16,873 nt of DNA from DASUFP01 sp036274495. GTDB lineage: Bacteria; Bacteroidota; Bacteroidia; AKYH767-A; OLB10. The DNA lies in the NCBI GenBank assembly GCA_036274495.1, contig DASUFP010000018.1:1-16873 (forward strand), written 5' to 3'. Shown one piece after another: positions 1 through 7,565 of this stretch. The position numbers and the translations under genes were made by a program. The notes under the pieces were generated by a model. It saw nothing but the letters and a program-made list of their open reading frames with translations, did not search any database and was not told the DNA's origin. The first letter of the stretch is position 1. Every line of letters begins with the position of its first letter.

Positions 1-701
1 GGAAGCCGTGTCCCGTTATCAAATTCAAAATAGTCAGGATTTTTCCAGTAAATAAGGTTCATCCGATCATACCATTCATGAAAAATAAAAGGACCTGTTC
101 CTACGGGATGAAGTCTGAAATCTTTCCCATAATAATCAATTGCTTCGTGAGGTACCACAGCACAATAGAGAGAGGTGAGTATCCCCAGAAATGGCGGGAA
201 AGGGTGTTTTAATACAATCACAAGGCTATCAGGTGCCGGAGCATAAAAGGAGAGCCCTGACGGTGTTTCAGGATCAGGGGCAACTGCATTAAATACCCAT
301 GAGCCGGGTGAGGCAACTTTAGCATCCGCAATGCGACCGAAGCTGTATAGAAAATCGGAAGCAGTAACATTGCGCCCGATACTGTCAGCAAAGACCGGGC
401 TTCTGTGGAAGGCTACATCCTTACGTAGTGTAAAGCTGTAAGTTAAACCGTCGTCAGAAATGGTCCATGATGAAGCGATACAGGGCTGCACTTTTAAATT
501 GTCATCCATCTGCACCAATCCGTTATAGAGTTGATTACAAGCCCAAATATCGGCCTGCCCTTTTGCATAAGCCGGATCCAGCGAGGTCACTCCCGAGGCT
601 TCGTTGTAGCGGAATACCGTCCGGCTGTCGGGTAGTTTCTTATGCGTACAGCCGGTTAAAGCAATCAGCAAGGCTGAAAGTAATGTCCACCGTTTCCTCA
701 T
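1..701 (-). CDS. ABC transporter substrate-binding lipoprotein, SBP_bac_5 (OppA/DppA) family, 3' end off window
   Basis: This is the N-terminal 233 codons of a solute-binding protein, read on the minus strand from ATG at 701 and running off the left edge. Residues 1-18 form a lipoprotein signal peptide (positive MRKRW start, hydrophobic stretch, lipobox LTGC with Cys18). The body has the hallmarks of the extracellular solute-binding family 5: a LDPAYAK segment at 41-47, WTISDDGLTYSFTLRKDV at 79-96, and GTGPFIFHEW at 201-210 (compare VGTGPYKFxEW in OppA/DppA). Family members bind peptides, opines or nickel outside the cytoplasmic membrane and deliver them to OppB/OppC-type permeases. No other transporter gene is adjacent inside the window, but an OppB-type permease lies at 12033. 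A -7 box at 733-740 suggests its own promoter, back-to-back with mtaB. Substrate cannot be told from this part. Confidence 0.9.
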   Translation of the reverse strand, partial: MRKRWTLLSALLIALTGCTHKKLPDSRTVFRYNEASGVTSLDPAYAKGQADIWACNQLYNGLVQMDDNLKVQPCIASSWTISDDGLTYSFTLRKDVAFHRSPVFADSIGRNVTASDFLYSFGRIADAKVASPGSWVFNAVAPDPETPSGLSFYAPAPDSLVIVLKHPFPPFLGILTSLYCAVVPHEAIDYYGKDFRLHPVGTGPFIFHEWYDRMNLIYWKNPDYFEFDNGTRL

Positions 702-732
702 GATTATTAATACAGTATGAACCATAGGCTTG

Positions 733-740
733 CAAATGTA
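733..740 (-). promoter_or_regulatory. Bacteroidota -7 box for the substrate-binding protein gene
   Basis: Read on the minus strand, 740 to 733 is TACATTTG, an exact match to TAnnTTTG. It lies 31 nt upstream of the ATG at 701, predicting a short leader of roughly 25 nt. I see no convincing TTG -33 box at the usual spacing. Confidence 0.5.
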
Positions 741-786
741 ATTGTTAATTGCCAACCCGTCAGGTTCTGTTTCCCTTGGTTTTCAC

Positions 787-794
787 TACTTTTG
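787..794 (+). promoter_or_regulatory. Bacteroidota -7 box for mtaB
   Basis: TACTTTTG matches TAnnTTTG exactly and ends 7 nt before a GTG codon at 802 that is in frame with mtaB. Transcription would start at or next to that GTG, so this box helps decide the start and predicts a leaderless or nearly leaderless mRNA. The -33 element is not clear. Confidence 0.5.
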
Positions 795-801
795 CTTTCC
801 C

Positions 802-2133
802 GTGACTTCTAACCGAACAATAGCTTTTCACACCCTTGGATGCAAATTAAACTTTGCAGAAACATCAACCATTGGCAAAACACTCACTCAGGCGGGTTAT
901 AATAAGATTGACTTTGATGAGGGTGCCGAAATATATCTCATAAACACCTGTTCGGTAACTGAGAATGCCGACCGCGAATGCAGAGCCGTCGTTAATAAGG
1001 CGCTGCACGCTAATCCGGAAGCATTAATAGTTGTTACAGGTTGCTTTGCCCAGCTTAAACCTGAAGCTATTGCAGCCATTCCCGGTGTTGACATGGTACT
1101 CGGTGCCAACGAAAAATTTAATGTCGTTGCTCATTTAACTCATTTAAAGCAAAAGGGTCCTGCTCATGTGCACGCCTGTGAAATTGGAGATGTTAATAGT
1201 TTTGTAGGTTCCCGTTCTTCGGGAGAACGTACACGGGTATTTTTGAAAGTACAGGATGGATGTGACTACAGTTGTACCTTTTGTACCATCCCTCTTGCAC
1301 GGGGAGCAAGCCGCAGCAATCCGCTAAACAAAGTAATTGAAGACGTCCGTGAAATCATCCGCTCCGGTGCAAAAGAAATAGTTTTAACCGGGATTAATCT
1401 GGGCGATTACGGAATATTTGATCCTGTTAAAGGCGTTCGTGAAAGTTCGTTTCTCGAACTTGTAACGGAACTGGATAATCTTCCGGAGGCACCCCGTTTT
1501 CGCATCTCTTCTATAGAGCCCAATCTGCTGAGCAACCGCATAATTGAAAAGGTATCCGAATCAGTTTCATTTATGCCTCATTTTCATATCCCGCTTCAAA
1601 GCGGATCAGACACCATTTTAAAGCTTATGAAAAGAAGGTACTTGTCGGGGTTATATAGTGAAAGGGTGCAGTACATAAAATCCAAAATGCCTCATGCTTG
1701 TATTGGCGCCGATGTAATAACCGGGTTTCCCGGCGAAACAGACGAGGAGTTTTTGACTACCTATAACTTTATTTCCGGATTGCCTGTTTCCTATCTACAT
1801 GTTTTCACTTACTCCGAACGGGACAACACTCCTGCCATTGACTTCAAAGACAGTGTACCTGTGTCGAAACGTAAAGAACGAACCCGTATGCTTCGCAATT
1901 TATCTGTGAAAAAACTGCGTGGATTTTATGGCAGCCAGATTGGTTCAACCAGAACAGTGTTGTTTGAATCCGATAACAAATCAGGTTTTATGCACGGATT
2001 TACCGATAACTATGTTAAAGTAAAAGTACCGTACGATGCCGGGCTTGTAAATACACTCGTTGCCTGCAGGCTGGAAGAGATAGACGAATCAGGTGAGGTA
2101 TTGGTTAGCATAAACGAAATTATTACTGCCTGA
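802..2133 (+). CDS. mtaB: tRNA threonylcarbamoyladenosine (t6A37) methylthiotransferase MtaB
   Basis: This radical-SAM enzyme adds a methylthio group to t6A at position 37 of ANN-decoding tRNAs. From the GTG at 802 the protein is 443 aa, normal for the family. The N-terminal UPF0004 domain carries the three cysteines for the auxiliary 4Fe-4S cluster (HTLGCK Cys14, NTCS Cys50, TGCF Cys81). The radical-SAM CxxxCxxC is in DGCDYSCTFCTIP (Cys154, 158, 161), followed by SAM-binding and TRAM-like segments. HTLGCKLNFAE and the overall pattern favour MtaB over MiaB or RimO. The frame is open back to a TTG at 742, but the 20 extra residues look non-conserved and a -7 box at 787-794 lies just before 802, so I prefer GTG 802. 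It heads a three-gene operon, with lgt starting 10 nt after its stop. Confidence 0.93.
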   Translation: MTSNRTIAFHTLGCKLNFAETSTIGKTLTQAGYNKIDFDEGAEIYLINTCSVTENADRECRAVVNKALHANPEALIVVTGCFAQLKPEAIAAIPGVDMVLGANEKFNVVAHLTHLKQKGPAHVHACEIGDVNSFVGSRSSGERTRVFLKVQDGCDYSCTFCTIPLARGASRSNPLNKVIEDVREIIRSGAKEIVLTGINLGDYGIFDPVKGVRESSFLELVTELDNLPEAPRFRISSIEPNLLSNRIIEKVSESVSFMPHFHIPLQSGSDTILKLMKRRYLSGLYSERVQYIKSKMPHACIGADVITGFPGETDEEFLTTYNFISGLPVSYLHVFTYSERDNTPAIDFKDSVPVSKRKERTRMLRNLSVKKLRGFYGSQIGSTRTVLFESDNKSGFMHGFTDNYVKVKVPYDAGLVNTLVACRLEEIDESGEVLVSINEIITA

Positions 2134-2143
2134 CCCAACGGAT

Positions 2144-3298
2144 ATGTATCCTACATTTTCAGATCTCTTAAGAGATTTATTTGGTATAAACATTCAGCTG
2201 CCTGTACAGACATTCGGGTTAATGCTGGCCATTTCATTTCTACTTGCAGCATGGACTCTGACCATTGAATTAAAACGTAAGGAACAGCAGGGGTTCTTCT
2301 CTCCGGTTAGTGTCAAACATCTTGTTGGAGAAAAGGCTTCTGCTGCCGAATTGCTTTCTTCATTCCTGATAGGATTCATCATTGGTTATAAGCTATTATT
2401 CATCGCAGCCAATTATAATTATTTCGTTACCGACACCCAGGGTGTGTTGTTGTCATTGAAAGGATCGCTTCCGGGAGGTTTAATAGCCGGTGCGTTGATT
2501 GCCTTTTTTAAATACCGGGAAAAAGAAAAGAGCAGGCTTGAAACCCCTGAATGGAAAACAGAGAAAATTCCCGTGCACCAACTTGTTGGAAACATTACAA
2601 TGGTGGCAGCTGTTGCGGGACTTATCGGAGCAAAGATTTTTCATAACCTGGAAAACCTTGACGATTTTGAAAAGGATCCTATGGATGCGCTCTTATCATT
2701 CAGCGGCCTTACGATGTATGGCGGTCTGATTGTTGGAGGGATTGCCTTGTTGATTTACACACGCAAGCAGGGAATGTCGTCGCTGCATTTTATGGACGCG
2801 GTGGCTCCCGGCTTAATGCTGGCATATGGTTCCGGCCGCATTGGATGTCAGCTTGCCGGAGACGGCGACTGGGGAATACCCAATTTAGCACCAAAGCCTG
2901 ACTGGATGCATTTCATACCTGACTGGATGTGGTCCTTCAGATTTCCGCACAATGTTATTAATGCGGGCATTCCCATCCCGGGTTGTGAGGGACACCATTG
3001 TATGATGTTGCAGGAGCCTGTATTTCCGACACCCTTTTATGAATCGGTAATTTGCATCTCCTTGTTTTTTGTCTTGTGGGGGATGCGAAAACGTATCACT
3101 GTTCCGGGTATGTTGTTTTTTGTATACCTGATTATGAATGGTGTTGAACGGTTTTTTATCGAAAAAATAAGGGTAAATAACCAATACCATATTTTTGGTC
3201 ATGGTATAACCCAGGCCGAAATAATTTCCTTTCTGTTGATCATAACAGGAGTTACCGGAGCCATAATACTTTATAGGAAACATGCCGGCAGATCTTGA
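2144..3298 (+). CDS. lgt: Prolipoprotein diacylglyceryl transferase
   Basis: Lgt transfers diacylglycerol from phosphatidylglycerol to the lipobox cysteine of prolipoproteins in the inner membrane. The protein is 384 aa, about 90 longer than E. coli Lgt but usual for Bacteroidota, with several membrane segments. Recognisable motifs are SLPGGLIAGALIA (105-120), MYGGLIVGG (191-199), the signature GRIGCQLAGDGDWG (231-244; E. coli has a GRxGNFxN version), PTPFYES (295-301) and NGVERFFIEKIRVN (332-345). The stretch 245-290, between the signature and the next membrane helix, is longer than in short Lgts. The start lies 10 nt after the mtaB stop and the 3' end overlaps the next gene by 17 nt, indicating one transcript. 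Both lipoproteins predicted in this window would be its substrates. Confidence 0.95.
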   Translation: MYPTFSDLLRDLFGINIQLPVQTFGLMLAISFLLAAWTLTIELKRKEQQGFFSPVSVKHLVGEKASAAELLSSFLIGFIIGYKLLFIAANYNYFVTDTQGVLLSLKGSLPGGLIAGALIAFFKYREKEKSRLETPEWKTEKIPVHQLVGNITMVAAVAGLIGAKIFHNLENLDDFEKDPMDALLSFSGLTMYGGLIVGGIALLIYTRKQGMSSLHFMDAVAPGLMLAYGSGRIGCQLAGDGDWGIPNLAPKPDWMHFIPDWMWSFRFPHNVINAGIPIPGCEGHHCMMLQEPVFPTPFYESVICISLFFVLWGMRKRITVPGMLFFVYLIMNGVERFFIEKIRVNNQYHIFGHGITQAEIISFLLIITGVTGAIILYRKHAGRS

Positions 3299-4091
3299 AT
3301 CCGTTTGTCGCGGTGCAATTGAAATTATACGGCCTGTAGGTGAATTTATTCTTTCGGAGCGCAGACATTTCAATAACGGCGCTGTGGAGTTGAAGGGATT
3401 CAACGATTTAGTCTCCTATGTCGATAAGTCTTCAGAAGTTAAACTGGTGCAGGGGTTGTCCGCATTACTGCCGGGCAGTGGCTTTATTACTGAGGAAAAA
3501 ACGGCAGGTAATTCCGGTGAAGAGTATGTTTGGGTGATTGATCCTCTCGACGGAACAACCAATTATGTACATGGCATTCCCTGTTATTGCATAAGTGTTG
3601 CATTGCTTTACCGCTCAGTTCCCGTTGTTGGAATTGTTTACGAGCTAAATTTGAATGAGCTGTTTTATGCGTGGGAGGGAAGTCCTGCATTTCTCAACGG
3701 CAAAATCATTGCCGTTTCAAAACGGCAATCCGCCTCCGAGTCACTGGTCGCAACCGGATTTCCATATACCGATTTCAGTAAAATGAAAGAGTATATGATG
3801 GTGTTTGATTGGTGCATGAAGAATACGCATGGTTTACGAAGACTTGGTTCGGCAGCCGCAGATTTGGTTTATGTAGCCTGCGGAAGGTTTGAGGCGTTTT
3901 ACGAATATGGCCTCAGTCCATGGGATGTTGCCGCAGGAGCATTAATTGTGGCACAGGCAGGAGGGAGGGTAACGGATTTTTCGGATGGGAATAATTTCCT
4001 TTTCGGAAAGGAGATAGTGGCATCCAACACCACCGTACACAACGAGCTTTTAGCCGTTATTGCTGAAAAATTCAGTACCGGTGCAGTTTGA
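3282..4091 (+). CDS. Inositol monophosphatase family protein (SuhB-like)
   Basis: This 269-aa protein belongs to the Mg-dependent sugar/inositol phosphatase family. The complete metal-binding set is visible: KGFNDLVSYVD (38-48), EE at 71-72, WVIDPLDGTTNYVHG (84-98; the DPxDGT motif with Asp87 and Asp90) and LSPWDVAAGALIVAQAGG (211-228; the WDxAAG motif). Family members hydrolyse myo-inositol-1-phosphate or related phosphates such as PAP, fructose-1,6-bisphosphate or histidinol phosphate. The sequence resembles the SuhB/IMPase branch, but substrate cannot be settled by eye. The ATG at 3282 lies inside the last codons of lgt (17-bp overlap), so the two are probably translationally coupled. It ends the operon and converges on the YD-repeat gene with 29 nt between stops; I see no strong terminator there. 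Confidence 0.9.
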   Translation: MPADLESVCRGAIEIIRPVGEFILSERRHFNNGAVELKGFNDLVSYVDKSSEVKLVQGLSALLPGSGFITEEKTAGNSGEEYVWVIDPLDGTTNYVHGIPCYCISVALLYRSVPVVGIVYELNLNELFYAWEGSPAFLNGKIIAVSKRQSASESLVATGFPYTDFSKMKEYMMVFDWCMKNTHGLRRLGSAAADLVYVACGRFEAFYEYGLSPWDVAAGALIVAQAGGRVTDFSDGNNFLFGKEIVASNTTVHNELLAVIAEKFSTGAV

Positions 4092-4120
4092 TTAAACTGA
4101 TCGGACACTCAAAACAACCG

Positions 4121-5038
4121 TCATCCCGATACTTTTTCTTCATGCCACTCGTACTCGTAACGGGCCATGGTATTGGCACCCTCCTGACTGCGGTTCATAT
4201 CCATGTAATATCCTGATTCGGATATCAATTTATTTTCATCGTCGAATTCAAACGTATTCTTCATTATCAGATTTCCGTTTTCATCAAGCATTACCTCTTC
4301 AATACAATTGTTGTTGTCGTCGTAATGAAACTGGAGTGTCCTCGAATGAAAGTCGCGCACTTTGCGTTCTATTACATTTCCTTTCGCATCGTATGCAGTT
4401 ATCACATCTGAAATGACAACACCTTCGGCATTTTTTTCGGTAACACGAACAAGTTCTCCTTTGTCATTGTAACGCAATGTCATTGTTTTTAATACAGCAT
4501 CTTCGGCATCATAGGTAGTCCTCCCGACAGGTTTATCGGCTTCATTGTATGTAAACACTGTTCGTTCTTCAAGATTGCCTTCGTTATTGTAGTGCAGTAA
4601 TTCAACAGGAAGGTCTTTTTCGTTATAGGTTACTGTTTCCACAGATTCCGCATCACCATCGGCATCAAATTTTTCAATTTTAACGGGATGTTCGTGCGCC
4701 AGATATTCGTACACCGTTTGCTCGCCCGGATCGTCACCATACAGTTTAAGCTCGTTAACTACACGACCCTTCTCATCTCGGTTGTATTCAAATGTTTCAC
4801 TTATTCCGTCATGTTCAAGGATCATAACGTGTTTAATCAGCCTTCCCTGATCGTCATGTGAATATTCGTTTTTTTCCGGTAGTCCGGTTTCCGGATCATA
4901 TTTAATTTCCGATATCAGCTTTCCTGATTCATTATAATGTGATACCTGGCCAAGCAATTCACCATCGGGCTCGCCGCCGAAGGCCATTTTCTTAAACCGC
5001 GTAATATATTTTCTTACAGTTTTAATCTGTTGGGTCAT
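4121..5038 (-). CDS. YD/RHS-repeat-like protein of unknown function, apparently cytosolic
   Basis: I do not recognise a named family. The 305-aa protein is almost entirely degenerate repeats of about 20 residues with the rhythm of YD/RHS and YwqK/MORN-like beta units: aromatic-Asn/Asp-x-x-Gly-x-(Val/Leu)-hydrophobic. Examples are HYNESGKLISEIKY, HDDQGRLIKHV, YNDKGELVRVTEK and FDDENKLISESGYY. The composition is strongly acidic and polar with almost no cysteine. There is no signal peptide or membrane helix; the N-terminus (MTQQIKTVRKYITRFKKM) is a short basic helix, so it probably stays in the cytoplasm, unlike secreted RHS toxins, and no toxin tail follows the repeats. It lies 57 nt downstream of kdsA on the same strand and may share its transcript. 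Function unknown. Confidence 0.75.
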   Translation of the reverse strand: MTQQIKTVRKYITRFKKMAFGGEPDGELLGQVSHYNESGKLISEIKYDPETGLPEKNEYSHDDQGRLIKHVMILEHDGISETFEYNRDEKGRVVNELKLYGDDPGEQTVYEYLAHEHPVKIEKFDADGDAESVETVTYNEKDLPVELLHYNNEGNLEERTVFTYNEADKPVGRTTYDAEDAVLKTMTLRYNDKGELVRVTEKNAEGVVISDVITAYDAKGNVIERKVRDFHSRTLQFHYDDNNNCIEEVMLDENGNLIMKNTFEFDDENKLISESGYYMDMNRSQEGANTMARYEYEWHEEKVSG

Positions 5039-5095
5039 GTCAAAGAGATCAAATTAAGTGCGTAATGATTTGTAATCGGGATGGGTAGTACTAAA

Positions 5096-5908
5096 TTATT
5101 TAACTGCATTCCGGATCGCAATCAAACGGGTCAGCAATGCTTCCAGCTGGTCAAGCGGTAACATATTCGCGCCGTCAGAAAGTGCATTTTTGGGATCGGG
5201 ATGTGTCTCTAAAAATATTCCGTCGACTCCAACAGCAATGCCTGCCTGCGCTATGGTTGCAATCAGATGAGGAAATCCCCCTGTTACGCCTGAAGTCTGG
5301 TTAGGTTGCTGAAGGGAATGGGTCACATCAAGTACAACCGGACAATTCATTTGTTGCATTACCGGAATACCGCGGAAGTCTACAACCAGATCGGAATATC
5401 CGAGCATTGTGCCCCTTTCGGTAAGCATTACATTCTGATTCCCGGCATCACGCACCTTGTCAACAGCAAATTTCATGGAAGCAGCAGAAAGAAACTGACC
5501 TTTTTTAATATTGACCGTCTTGCCTGTTTTGGCCGCTGCTACCAACAAATCGGTTTGCCTGCATAAAAAGGCCGGTATCTGAAGAACATCTGTATATGGG
5601 GCAGCCAGGGCAGCCTCATGACTTTCATGGATGTCGGTTACAACAGGCAGCTGGAAATCACTGCGGATTCGACCGAGAATCTCCAGTGCTTTCTGGTCCC
5701 CGATTCCGGTAAACGAGTCAATCCTCGATCTGTTGGCTTTCCGGTATGAAGCTTTAAATATGAAGGGGATCTGCAGTTTATCAGTAATTGCCTTTATCTT
5801 TTCGGCAATCCCCCTTGTCATTTCCTCACTTTCAACAACACAAGGGCCGGCGAGCAGGAAAAAGTTGCCGCTTTTAAGGTTTCGGATAGCAGGTATGGTA
5901 TCTATCAT
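5096..5908 (-). CDS. kdsA: 3-deoxy-8-phosphooctulonate (KDO-8-P) synthase, metal-dependent class
   Basis: KdsA condenses phosphoenolpyruvate with arabinose-5-phosphate to KDO-8-phosphate for the lipopolysaccharide inner core, in the cytoplasm. The 270-aa protein has the expected segments LLAGPCVVESEE (18-29), FKASYRKANRSRIDSF (51-66), TERGTMLGYSDLVVDFRG (163-180) and DVTHSLQQPN (194-203). Cys23, His197, Glu234 and Asp245 correspond to the metal ligands Cys11, His185, Glu222 and Asp233 of Aquifex aeolicus KdsA, each at an offset of exactly 12. This places it in the metal-dependent class, whereas E. coli KdsA has Asn at the cysteine position. A good promoter lies upstream. Other KDO or lipid A genes are not adjacent; the PagL-like gene at 13902 is the only other lipopolysaccharide gene here. 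Confidence 0.96.
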   Translation of the reverse strand: MIDTIPAIRNLKSGNFFLLAGPCVVESEEMTRGIAEKIKAITDKLQIPFIFKASYRKANRSRIDSFTGIGDQKALEILGRIRSDFQLPVVTDIHESHEAALAAPYTDVLQIPAFLCRQTDLLVAAAKTGKTVNIKKGQFLSAASMKFAVDKVRDAGNQNVMLTERGTMLGYSDLVVDFRGIPVMQQMNCPVVLDVTHSLQQPNQTSGVTGGFPHLIATIAQAGIAVGVDGIFLETHPDPKNALSDGANMLPLDQLEALLTRLIAIRNAVK

Positions 5909-5927
5909 TTTTTATTGATTTCAGGTG

Positions 5928-5961
5928 CAAAAGTAGCAATAAGAGGGCAGAAAGGCTCAAA
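5928..5961 (-). promoter_or_regulatory. kdsA promoter, Bacteroidota type (-33 TTTG, -7 TACTTTTG)
   Basis: On the minus strand TTTG at 5961-5958 is followed after 22 nt by TACTTTTG at 5935-5928, fitting the TTG-N17-23-TAnnTTTG pattern of Bacteroidota primary-sigma promoters. The predicted start near 5921-5923 leaves a leader of about 13-15 nt before the ATG at 5908. This is the best two-part promoter in the window. Confidence 0.65.
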
Positions 5962-6262
5962 TCCGGACCCATTCACGCCCTGAGGGTAAATTCAGCTCAC
6001 CAAAATGGATTATTAAATTGGTGCTTAAAGTGGAATGAGCCTGAAAACTGGACAGGTGAATATTTGATGGTTCACGATATTTGCGGAATCAGTTGCACTT
6101 CATAATTAAAACACCCGATGTTGATTTATAAAAATGTTTCTGAGCGGAGTTGGGAGGGCGAAAACGAATTGGTTAATTATTTGGGTGGTGTCATTGAAAT
6201 TAAAAAAGCTCCCACCGGTTTTGGTGATCCGGAAGTGATTTTTTTTACACCTTTCTATATTT

Positions 6263-6292
6263 CCCCCGGGGGATACAAGTATCCCTTCCCCC
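6263..6292. repeat. GC-rich inverted-repeat block (CCCCCGGGGG plus GGGATA/TATCCC hairpin)
   Basis: A 10-bp palindrome CCCCCGGGGG (6263-6272) overlaps a hairpin with arms GGGATA (6270-6275) and TATCCC (6280-6285) around a CAAG loop. A further CCCCC at 6288-6292 can pair alternatively with GGGGG at 6268-6272. There is no T run directly after it on either strand, so it is not a standard terminator. Confidence 0.5.
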
Positions 6293-6307
6293 GAAGTAAA
6301 TTTAATT

Positions 6308-6369
6308 AAAAAAAAATTAAAAAGCTGCTGCGTTTTGCACTTAAGCGTTTGTAAACGTTTACAACAGCA
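6308..6369 (-). terminator. Probable intrinsic terminator after rlmI
   Basis: Read on the minus strand, 14 nt past the rlmI stop, arms TGCTG (6369-6365) and CAGCA (6330-6326) can pair around a loop holding its own 16-bp perfect palindrome. The structure is followed by a GC then T5-AA-T9 (6323-6308). The stem is short, but the long T tract and position favour termination. Confidence 0.45.
6349..6364. repeat. 16-bp perfect palindrome, LacI-family-operator-like
   Basis: TTGTAAAC at 6349-6356 is followed immediately by its reverse complement GTTTACAA at 6357-6364. The inner 14 bp fit the LacI/CcpA-type operator pattern TGTAAnCGnTTACA with the central CG. It sits 19-34 nt downstream of the rlmI stop and not before any clear gene, so it may be only a hairpin within the terminator region. 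Confidence 0.5.
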
Positions 6370-6382
6370 CACACCTGCGTCT

Positions 6383-7561
6383 TCACTCAATTTCAAGTAC
6401 CAGCCCTTTGAGGTATTCTCCTTCGGGGTGATAGATGCTCACCGGATGGTCGGGTCCCTGCGTGAGCTGGTGCAAAATTCTGACTTTTCTTTTGGTCTTT
6501 GCAGCTGCCGAAAAAATGGTCTTCCTGAATAACGCTGTGTCCACTGCCTGTGAACAGGAAAAAGTAAATAGTATTCCTCCCGGTCGTATACTGCTGATTG
6601 CCTCATGGTTCAAATTTCTGTAACCAATTACCGCCTGATTTACCGCACTCAGCCTTTTGGCAAACGCCGGTGGATCAAGAACAATGACGTCGTAATCCCC
6701 AGCTCTGGTTTTTAGAAAATCAAATACATCGGCCTCGTATGCCTGGTGTGGTTTTTCTTTTTGAAAATTTAATTCCACATTCTGATTGGTCCATTCAATT
6801 GCCTTTGCCGAGCTGTCAACCGAATCAACCTGAACAGCTCCTGAACCAAGTGCGTAAACCGAAAATCCGCCTGAATAACAAAATGTGTTCAGGACCTTTT
6901 TTCCCGGTACATAACGTGAAAGCAGTAACCTGTTTTCACGCTGATCAAGAAAAAAACCGGTCTTCTGACCTTTTACCCAGTCCACATAAAACTTATACTT
7001 GTTTTCAACGATTATATCCGCCTCTGATGTTCCCAAAAGCCATTTGTTTTCTGATGCTACACCCTGGTGTTTGGAATTACTTAATGCGTTTTTATAATAG
7101 ATGGTTGTCAGATTCAGTTCGGAAATATCCGACAACACTTCACTGATAATACTAACCGCTTTTGCCATACCTAATGTATGAGCTTGTATAATGGCGGCCT
7201 GCCCGTATATATCAATCACAAGTCCGGGTAAGCCGTCTCCTTCGCCATGTATCAAACGGTATCCGGTTGTTCCATCCGATGGAAGTCCTGCCGCAATGCG
7301 CGCATAACGGGCCGACTGAATGCGGCTCATAAAAAAGTCACCGTCAATGGGCTCCTGCCGGTAACTTAAAACCCTTACCATAATGGAGCCGAGATGATAG
7401 TGGCCTCGGGCAAGAAAGCGACCGTCGAAACTCATTACATCTACAACTTCTCCATCGGAAATATCCTTAACCGGAGAACCAACAGCTCCTGAAAATACCC
7501 AGGGGTGAAAGTTAAGCAACGAACGCTCCTTGGCAGGCTTTAATACAAGTGATCTGATCAT
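6383..7561 (-). CDS. rlmI: Class I SAM-dependent 23S rRNA (cytosine-C5) methyltransferase, RlmI-like
   Basis: RlmI methylates C5 of cytosine 1962 (E. coli numbering) in 23S rRNA. The 392-aa protein matches the family in length and layout. An N-terminal PUA-type RNA-binding domain (about 1-70, with HPWVFSGAV at 19-27) comes first. A central RlmI domain contains GQKTGFFLDQREN (198-210). The Rossmann methyltransferase domain has motif I NTFCYSGGFSVYA (225-237), the catalytic-loop DPPAF (296-300) and FSCSQ with the expected nucleophile Cys336. The ATG at 7561 is fixed by the conserved N-terminus (no later Met before the PUA core), yet a -7 box ends only 4 nt upstream, so its mRNA is predicted to be leaderless. 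It is divergent from xseA. The exact target nucleotide is inferred from the family. Confidence 0.92.
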   Translation of the reverse strand: MIRSLVLKPAKERSLLNFHPWVFSGAVGSPVKDISDGEVVDVMSFDGRFLARGHYHLGSIMVRVLSYRQEPIDGDFFMSRIQSARYARIAAGLPSDGTTGYRLIHGEGDGLPGLVIDIYGQAAIIQAHTLGMAKAVSIISEVLSDISELNLTTIYYKNALSNSKHQGVASENKWLLGTSEADIIVENKYKFYVDWVKGQKTGFFLDQRENRLLLSRYVPGKKVLNTFCYSGGFSVYALGSGAVQVDSVDSSAKAIEWTNQNVELNFQKEKPHQAYEADVFDFLKTRAGDYDVIVLDPPAFAKRLSAVNQAVIGYRNLNHEAISSIRPGGILFTFSCSQAVDTALFRKTIFSAAAKTKRKVRILHQLTQGPDHPVSIYHPEGEYLKGLVLEIE

Positions 7562-7565
7562 GTTG

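Larger units (their letters stand above)
5936..6382. other. Intergenic gap of about 440 nt with hairpins and no convincing gene
   Basis: This gap separates kdsA and rlmI (both minus) and is AT-rich with embedded GC-rich blocks. Visible items, left to right: the kdsA promoter; a small inverted repeat CACCAA/TTGGTG (5998-6003 and 6018-6023); an open frame of 63 codons at 6118-6309 (plus) without a ribosome site or recognisable domain; a GC-rich hairpin block at 6263-6292; long A runs at 6308-6323; and a 16-bp perfect palindrome at 6349-6364. The last two probably belong to the rlmI terminator region. Confidence 0.6.

Noticed and set aside
467..703. Plus-strand frame opposite the substrate-binding protein gene
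   Set aside because: The minus strand encodes an unmistakable SBP_bac_5 lipoprotein over the same bases; the plus frame is its shadow.
2885..3403. Minus-strand frame of 172 codons across lgt and the inositol-phosphatase gene
   Set aside because: Both plus-strand genes have complete family motifs over these bases; the frame is antisense shadow.
5998..6023. Inverted repeat CACCAA / TTGGTG
   Set aside because: Six-base arms 14 nt apart in an AT-rich gap are expected by chance, and no gene start lies at a suitable distance.
6118..6309. Open frame of 63 codons on the plus strand in the kdsA-rlmI gap
   Set aside because: No ribosome site, no exact -7 box, no recognisable domain, and its 3' half runs through the GC-rich hairpin block; chance frames of this size are common. 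A transcript or a conserved homologue would change this.
6106..6396. Minus-strand frame of 96 codons overlapping the end of rlmI
   Set aside because: It runs through the terminator-like T tracts and the palindrome, has a cysteine-rich, low-quality sequence and no domain, so it is a chance frame.
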